45,104 nucleotides of DNA from Planctomycetota bacterium (GTDB lineage Bacteria > Planctomycetota > UBA1135 > GCA-002686595): assembly GCA_029259595.1 (NCBI GenBank), contig JAJDEW010000029.1, forward strand, positions 1-45,104, read 5' to 3'. This document shows, piece after piece, positions 41,481-45,104 of the stretch; the first letter of the stretch is position 1; each line of letters begins with the position of its first letter. The notes below the pieces were generated by a model. That model was given only the letters and a program-made list of their open reading frames with translations, searched no databases and was not told the DNA's origin. Position numbers and translations under genes: made by a program.

Positions 41481-41858
41481 TCAGGACTCCTGGTCCTCGA
41501 AGAGTTCCAGCACCGCGGTCGGGGGGCGGCCGATGCGGGCCGCAGCGCCGCGCACGACGATCGGGCGCTCGAGCAGGATCGGCGCCTTCGCCAGGGCAGC
41601 GAGGATCGCGTCATCGCTGGACTGGCCGTCGAGGCCGGCGGCGGCGAACGCGCTTTCCCCGCGGCGCACGAACTCGAGGGGACGGCGGCCGAGGAGCGTG
41701 ACGAGCTCGTCGAGTTCGGCGCGCGAGAGCGGGTCCTCGAGGTAGTTGCGCTCGCGGTAGGCGATGCCCTTCGCGGTGAGCAACTCGACCGTCGCGCGGC
41801 TCTTCGAACAGCGCGGGTTGTGCAGGAGCAGGACCTCGTCTTGGTTCGTGAGGCTCAT
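41481..41858 (-). CDS. arsC: ArsC family protein (glutaredoxin-coupled arsenate reductase-like)
   Basis: The protein has 125 aa with the ArsC/Spx/YffB fold. The N-terminal strand VLLLHNPRCSKSRATVELL carries the single catalytic-type Cys17 in the H-N-P-x-C-S-x-S motif of glutaredoxin-linked arsenate reductases. The C-terminal part has LLGRRPLEFVRRGES and ILLERPIVVRGAAARIGRPPTAVLELF, where the arginines that bind oxyanion in ArsC are expected. ATG 41858 overlaps the stop of the aldehyde dehydrogenase gene (ATGA), so the two are translationally coupled. No other ars gene is nearby, so a real arsenate reductase role is uncertain; it could be a YfgD-like member of the family acting on another thiol substrate. 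Confidence 0.85.
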   Translation of the reverse strand: MSLTNQDEVLLLHNPRCSKSRATVELLTAKGIAYRERNYLEDPLSRAELDELVTLLGRRPLEFVRRGESAFAAAGLDGQSSDDAILAALAKAPILLERPIVVRGAAARIGRPPTAVLELFEDQES

Positions 41859-43405
41859 GCCTGCTCCTTGACGGGCCCGAAGTCGCCGTCGATCCAGCCC
41901 TGGAAGCCCTGAATGGCGGTGCGCTGCAGGTAGGCCTCGAGGCCGCGCAGGCCGCCGAGCTCGCCGCCGCCGCCGGCGCGTCCGGGGCCGCCGTGCAATG
42001 CGGCCGGCAGGACCATCCCGGGCGGCAGGGTCTGCTCCGCGACGCGGTCGTTGGCCGTCCACACTCGACCATGCCAGGGGCCGAGGCCGAGCACGACCTC
42101 CTTCGTCCAGCTGCGATCGTTGGCGTAGACGCTGGCCACGAGGCCGCCGCCGCCGCGGTTCGTGAGCCGCACCGCCTCGTCCGCCGTACCGGAGTACGGC
42201 AGGATCGTCGCGACCGGGCCGAAGACCTCGAGCTCGTGGAACACGTCGGTGTCCGCGTCCTCCGCCAGAAGGAGGGTGGGAGTCACGAACCAGCCCTTCT
42301 CCTGGTCGGCTTCGGAGCCGCCGGTCAGCGTGCGCGCGGACTTTTGGAGGGCCTCGATGCCGGCGCGCACGCCTTCGAACTGGCTCTGGCTCGCGAGCGG
42401 TCCCATGCGGGTGCCCTTGTCGGCCGGATTGCCCACGGTGATGCGCGCGAGCGAGGCGACGAGGTCCGCGCTGACGCGCTCGACCTTGTCGTGTGGGACG
42501 AAGATGCGCCGCACCGCGGTGCACTTCTGGCCCGTCTTCTGGATCATGTCCAGCTCGACGTTGGCGAGGAAGAGCCCGTAGGTCTCCGAATCGAAGTCGA
42601 CGTCGGGTCCGAGGATCGCCGCGTTGAGCGAGTCGGCCTCGATGTTCACGTGCACGTTGTGTCGGACCAGGTTGGCGTTCCCGCGCAGCTTGGCTCCGGT
42701 ACCCGATGAACCCGTGAAGGCCAGGACGTCCTGCGCTCCCATGTGGTCGAGCAGGTCGCCCACGCCGCCGCAGAGAAACTGGAAGGCGCCCTCGGGCAAG
42801 ATGCCGCTGTCGACGACGATCTGCGCCACGCGCCAGGCCACGAACGCGGTCGGCGTGCCGGGCTTCTCGACGACGGGCACGCCGGCCAAGAGCGCGCAGG
42901 CCATCTTCTCGGCCATGTTCCAGGCCGGGAAGTTGAAGGCGTTGATGTGCACGGCGACGCCGGTCTTCGGGACGAAGACGTGCTGGCCCCAGAAGCGCGC
43001 CGTTCGTCCGAGCTGGACCCCCCCGCCGTCGGACAAGAAGCCGCGCGCGCCCGCCTCCTTGGCGAAGAAGGCGTAGGAGGCCAGCGTTCCCGTCGCACCG
43101 TCGAGGTCGAACTTGGCGTCGCCACGAGTCGTGCCGGCGTTCTTGATGGAGAGCTCGATCAGCTCCTCGCGGTGCTCGTGAATGGCCTTCGAGAGCTTCT
43201 TCAGGAGCTCTCCGCGCTCCAGGAACGTGAGCCGGCGCAGCGCGGGTCCGCCGACGTCGCGTGCGTGCTCGAGGACCCGAGCGAAGTCGATCCCGTCCGT
43301 CGAGCACTCGGCGAGCGCTTCCTCGGTCGTGGGATCGTGGAGCGGGCGGGCGCCGGTGGTGGCGGTGTGCCAGCGGCCTTGGACGTAGCTCGAAAGGGTC
43401 TGCAT
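41855..43405 (-). CDS. BoxD/PaaZ-N type aldehyde dehydrogenase
   Basis: This is an NAD(P)-dependent aldehyde dehydrogenase of 516 aa, closest by motif to 3,4-dehydroadipyl-CoA semialdehyde dehydrogenase (BoxD) and the N-terminal half of PaaZ. The start MQTLSSYVQGRW, the segment GGPALRRLTFLERGELLKKL and the core HINAFNFPAWNMAEKMACAL are typical of that subgroup. NAD(P) binding is at LAFTGSSGTGAKL. The general base is Glu256 in VNIEADSLNAA and the nucleophile is Cys295 in KTGQKCTAVRR. EVFGPVATILPY follows. There is no C-terminal hydratase domain, so this is not full PaaZ. It would act on ring-cleavage aldehydes from aromatic acyl-CoA breakdown, but no box or paa ring-attack genes are in the window. 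It starts 67 bases from the divergent reductase gene. Confidence 0.88.
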   Translation of the reverse strand: MQTLSSYVQGRWHTATTGARPLHDPTTEEALAECSTDGIDFARVLEHARDVGGPALRRLTFLERGELLKKLSKAIHEHREELIELSIKNAGTTRGDAKFDLDGATGTLASYAFFAKEAGARGFLSDGGGVQLGRTARFWGQHVFVPKTGVAVHINAFNFPAWNMAEKMACALLAGVPVVEKPGTPTAFVAWRVAQIVVDSGILPEGAFQFLCGGVGDLLDHMGAQDVLAFTGSSGTGAKLRGNANLVRHNVHVNIEADSLNAAILGPDVDFDSETYGLFLANVELDMIQKTGQKCTAVRRIFVPHDKVERVSADLVASLARITVGNPADKGTRMGPLASQSQFEGVRAGIEALQKSARTLTGGSEADQEKGWFVTPTLLLAEDADTDVFHELEVFGPVATILPYSGTADEAVRLTNRGGGGLVASVYANDRSWTKEVVLGLGPWHGRVWTANDRVAEQTLPPGMVLPAALHGGPGRAGGGGELGGLRGLEAYLQRTAIQGFQGWIDGDFGPVKEQA

Positions 43406-43472
43406 GATGGCTCGTGGTGGTCTCGAAAAGGGCGAGCATGATAGCGGACGAAGCAGCCGGGAAGGAGGCGCG
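43406..43472. promoter_or_regulatory. Divergent promoter region and strong Shine-Dalgarno
   Basis: The 67 bases separate the aldehyde dehydrogenase (minus) from the reductase (plus). GAAGGAGG (43461-43468) is a strong Shine-Dalgarno five bases before ATG 43473, the best in the window. CATGATAG (43437-43444) reads CTATCATG on the minus strand; TATCAT there is a fair -10 candidate for the dehydrogenase, about 32 bases from its ATG. Confidence 0.5.
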
Positions 43473-44321
43473 ATGAGCGAGAGCGAGGCAGACGGGGTCC
43501 TGGCGGCGCGTTGGCTGCCTGCCGGCACGTTCGAGGGGCAGCGGGCGGTCGTCACCGGCGGAGGTACGGGCCTCGGGCTCGAGATCAGCCGCGGGCTCTG
43601 CGCCCTCGGCGCGCGGGTCGCGATCCTCTCGCGCAATCCGGAGCACCACGCACCCCTCCTGGCGGAGGCCGAGCGGTGCGGCTGGCAGGTCCGCGCCATC
43701 GTCGTCGACGTGCGCGAGCCCGACACGATCGCGAGCGCGGCGGCCGAGCTCCAGGAGGCCTGGGGCGGCGTCGACATCCTCGTGAACAACGCCGCCGGCA
43801 ACTTCGTCTGCCCGGCCGAGCGGCTGTCGACCAACGCCTGGCGTTCGGTCGTCGGGATCGCGCTCGACGGGACCTTCTTCTGCTCGCGCGAATTCGGACG
43901 CGCGATGATCCACGCCAAGGCCGGCCAGATCCTGAACGTGGTCGCGACCTACGCCTGGACCGGGATGCCGGGCGTCGTGCACTCCGCCAGCGCCAAGGCC
44001 GGCGTGCTGGCGATGACGAAGACCCTGGCCGCGGAGTGGGCTCCGCACGGGATCCGGGTCAACGCGATCGCGCCGGGGCCGTTCGAGAGCAAGGGCGCCG
44101 GCCTGAACCTCTGGCCGGAGGAGGAGATCCAGGACGTGCTGAAGCGGCTCATCCCCCTGGGGCGCTTCGGCACGAACGACGAGATCGCGGCGCAGTGCCT
44201 GCACCTGCTCTCGCCCGCTTCGGCCTGGATGACGGGCGAGTGTCTCGTCATCGACGGCGGCTCGACCCTTCCGCGTCCGTTCTGGGAGCCTGGCCAGCGT
44301 GTCCGATCCAAGCGCAAGTGA
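43473..44321 (+). CDS. Short-chain dehydrogenase, 2,4-dienoyl-CoA reductase (DECR) type
   Basis: Cytosolic NADPH-dependent reductase of 282 aa, resembling mitochondrial-type 2,4-dienoyl-CoA reductase, which removes 2,4-double bonds during beta-oxidation of unsaturated acyl-CoAs. The cofactor motif is TGGGTGLG (28-35), followed by AILSRNPEH at the end of beta-2 (Ser-Arg suits NADPH) and NNAAGNF. The usual Y-x-x-x-K is absent. Instead Tyr160 in ATYAWTG lies 15 residues before Lys175 in SASAKAGV, the spacing of Tyr199/Lys214 in human DECR1. LAAEWAPHGIRVNAIAPGPFESKGA follows. ATG 43473 has a strong Shine-Dalgarno. The 3' end overlaps murQ by 23 bases. Context with the BoxD-like enzyme suggests acyl-CoA catabolism. 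Confidence 0.88.
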   Translation: MSESEADGVLAARWLPAGTFEGQRAVVTGGGTGLGLEISRGLCALGARVAILSRNPEHHAPLLAEAERCGWQVRAIVVDVREPDTIASAAAELQEAWGGVDILVNNAAGNFVCPAERLSTNAWRSVVGIALDGTFFCSREFGRAMIHAKAGQILNVVATYAWTGMPGVVHSASAKAGVLAMTKTLAAEWAPHGIRVNAIAPGPFESKGAGLNLWPEEEIQDVLKRLIPLGRFGTNDEIAAQCLHLLSPASAWMTGECLVIDGGSTLPRPFWEPGQRVRSKRK

Positions 44322-45104
44322 CGCGGCGAAAGCGCTCGGAAGCCTTTCCACCGAGCGCGCGAACGCGGCGAGTGCCGCGCTCGACCGGATGGGCGCCGAC
44401 GCGGCCTTCGAGCTCTTCCAGGACGAGGACGCGTCGATCCTCGCGGCCCTCGCGCGGGCCAAGCCCAAGATCCTGGCGGCGATCGAGCTCGTGACGTCCG
44501 CCTTGCGAAGCGGTGGTCGACTCGTCTACGTCGGCGCGGGAACGAGCGGGAGACTCGGTGTCCTCGACGCGGTCGAGTGTCCGCCGACCTTCGGCGTCGA
44601 CCCGGGGCTCGTGCGCGGCGTGCTGGCGGGAGGCGAGGCGGCCCTGCTGCGTTCGATCGAAGGCTCCGAAGACGACGAGGCCGCGGGGGCCGAGGCGATC
44701 TCGACCGCCGCGGTCGGAGCGGGCGACGTCGTTTTCGGCATCGCGGCGAGCGGTCGAACCCCCTTCGTGCACGCGGCACTGCGTCGCGCACGCGAGCTCG
44801 GTGCACACACCGTGTTCCTGGCCTGTGTCGGTGCCGAGGAAGCCGCCGACGAAGCCGACGTTTCGATCCGCGTCGTCACGGGCCCGGAGATTCTGGCCGG
44901 CAGCACGCGCCTCAAGGCCGGGACGGCCACGAAGCTCGTCCTGAACCGCGTGACCACGCTCGCGATGGTCGGGCTGGGCAAGACCTACGGCAACCGGATG
45001 GTCGACCTCGCGAGCGGGGCGAACGCGAAGCTGCGCGCACGCGCGCGACGGCTGGTCGCGGAGCTCGCGGAGGTCGACGCGGAGCGCGCGGCGGCGCTCC
45101 TCGA
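44299..45104 (+). CDS. murQ: N-acetylmuramic acid 6-phosphate etherase, 3' end cut by window
   Basis: MurQ cleaves the lactyl ether of MurNAc-6-phosphate to GlcNAc-6-phosphate and lactate in cell-wall recycling. I see 268 codons of an expected 300 or so; the window ends inside the gene. GTG 44299 lies within the end of the reductase gene (23-base overlap, different frame). SIS-domain motifs are VYVGAGTSGRLGVLDAVECPPTFG, IAASGRTPFV, and the MurQ signature ILAGSTRLKAGTATKLVLNRVTT plus YGNRMVDLASGANAKL. Glu93 (in DAVECPPT) and Glu124 are 31 residues apart, matching E. coli catalytic Glu83 and Glu114. No murein permease or anmK gene is visible here. Confidence 0.93.
   Translation, partial: MSDPSASDAAKALGSLSTERANAASAALDRMGADAAFELFQDEDASILAALARAKPKILAAIELVTSALRSGGRLVYVGAGTSGRLGVLDAVECPPTFGVDPGLVRGVLAGGEAALLRSIEGSEDDEAAGAEAISTAAVGAGDVVFGIAASGRTPFVHAALRRARELGAHTVFLACVGAEEAADEADVSIRVVTGPEILAGSTRLKAGTATKLVLNRVTTLAMVGLGKTYGNRMVDLASGANAKLRARARRLVAELAEVDAERAAALL

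Noticed and set aside
43950..43997. Loss of the SDR catalytic Tyr as a sign of an inactive enzyme
   Set aside because: The Tyr160/Lys175 spacing matches the known DECR1 active site, which also lacks Y-x-x-x-K.

Overview
The window is a very GC-rich bacterial chromosome segment with densely packed genes and many stop/start-overlapping junctions. Only the 2,4-dienoyl-CoA reductase gene has a strong Shine-Dalgarno sequence. Giant secreted Ig-array proteins, a GldG/DUF4340 ABC cassette and a HEAT-repeat protein ending in a W-R-x-W-W motif are most reminiscent of Planctomycetota. That assignment is an inference; no rRNA or marker set is present. I saw no tRNA, rRNA, CRISPR array, insertion sequence or phage gene.

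Region 1 (1-8269) is an oligopeptide (Opp/Dpp-type) ABC importer. One substrate-binding protein is on the minus strand and runs off the left edge. A second binding protein, two permeases and two ATPases follow on the plus strand, each overlapping its neighbour by four bases. Both binding proteins carry unusual inserted beta modules; the one in the second resembles a glycine-cleavage H protein that lacks the lipoyl-lysine segment.

Region 2 (8417-29074) is the most striking part. Two tandem giant genes encode secreted paralogues of 2,167 and 4,634 residues. Both share one architecture: signal segment, a jelly-roll domain like those at the C-terminus of subtilases, a beta-sandwich, an array of He_PIG-type Ig-like repeats (15 in one, 40 in the other), a second copy of the beta-sandwich, and a C-terminal alpha/beta-hydrolase with a G-Q-S-Q-G nucleophile elbow. 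The larger one also keeps what looks like a subtilase propeptide with no protease domain after it. I read them as hydrolases held at the end of very long extracellular stalks. The pair ends at a clear intrinsic terminator.

Region 3 (29185-34982) is a four-gene gliding-type (GldA/F/G-like) ABC cassette. Its GldG component is a tandem double-length fusion, and it ends with a DUF4340 protein. Region 4 (35040-41361) holds CorA, RidA, CoaD, ComEC and a secreted HEAT-repeat protein with a strong terminator. Region 5 (41481-45104) has a BoxD/PaaZ-type aldehyde dehydrogenase coupled to an ArsC-like protein on the minus strand. Divergent to them are a DECR-type 2,4-dienoyl-CoA reductase and the start of MurQ, which is cut by the right edge.

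Functional links: Opp would import peptides, and the giant hydrolases could act outside the cell on esters or amides of polymers. The BoxD-like and DECR-like enzymes point to aromatic or unsaturated acyl-CoA breakdown. MurQ points to peptidoglycan recycling. Any link between the giant hydrolases and the flanking transporters rests only on position.
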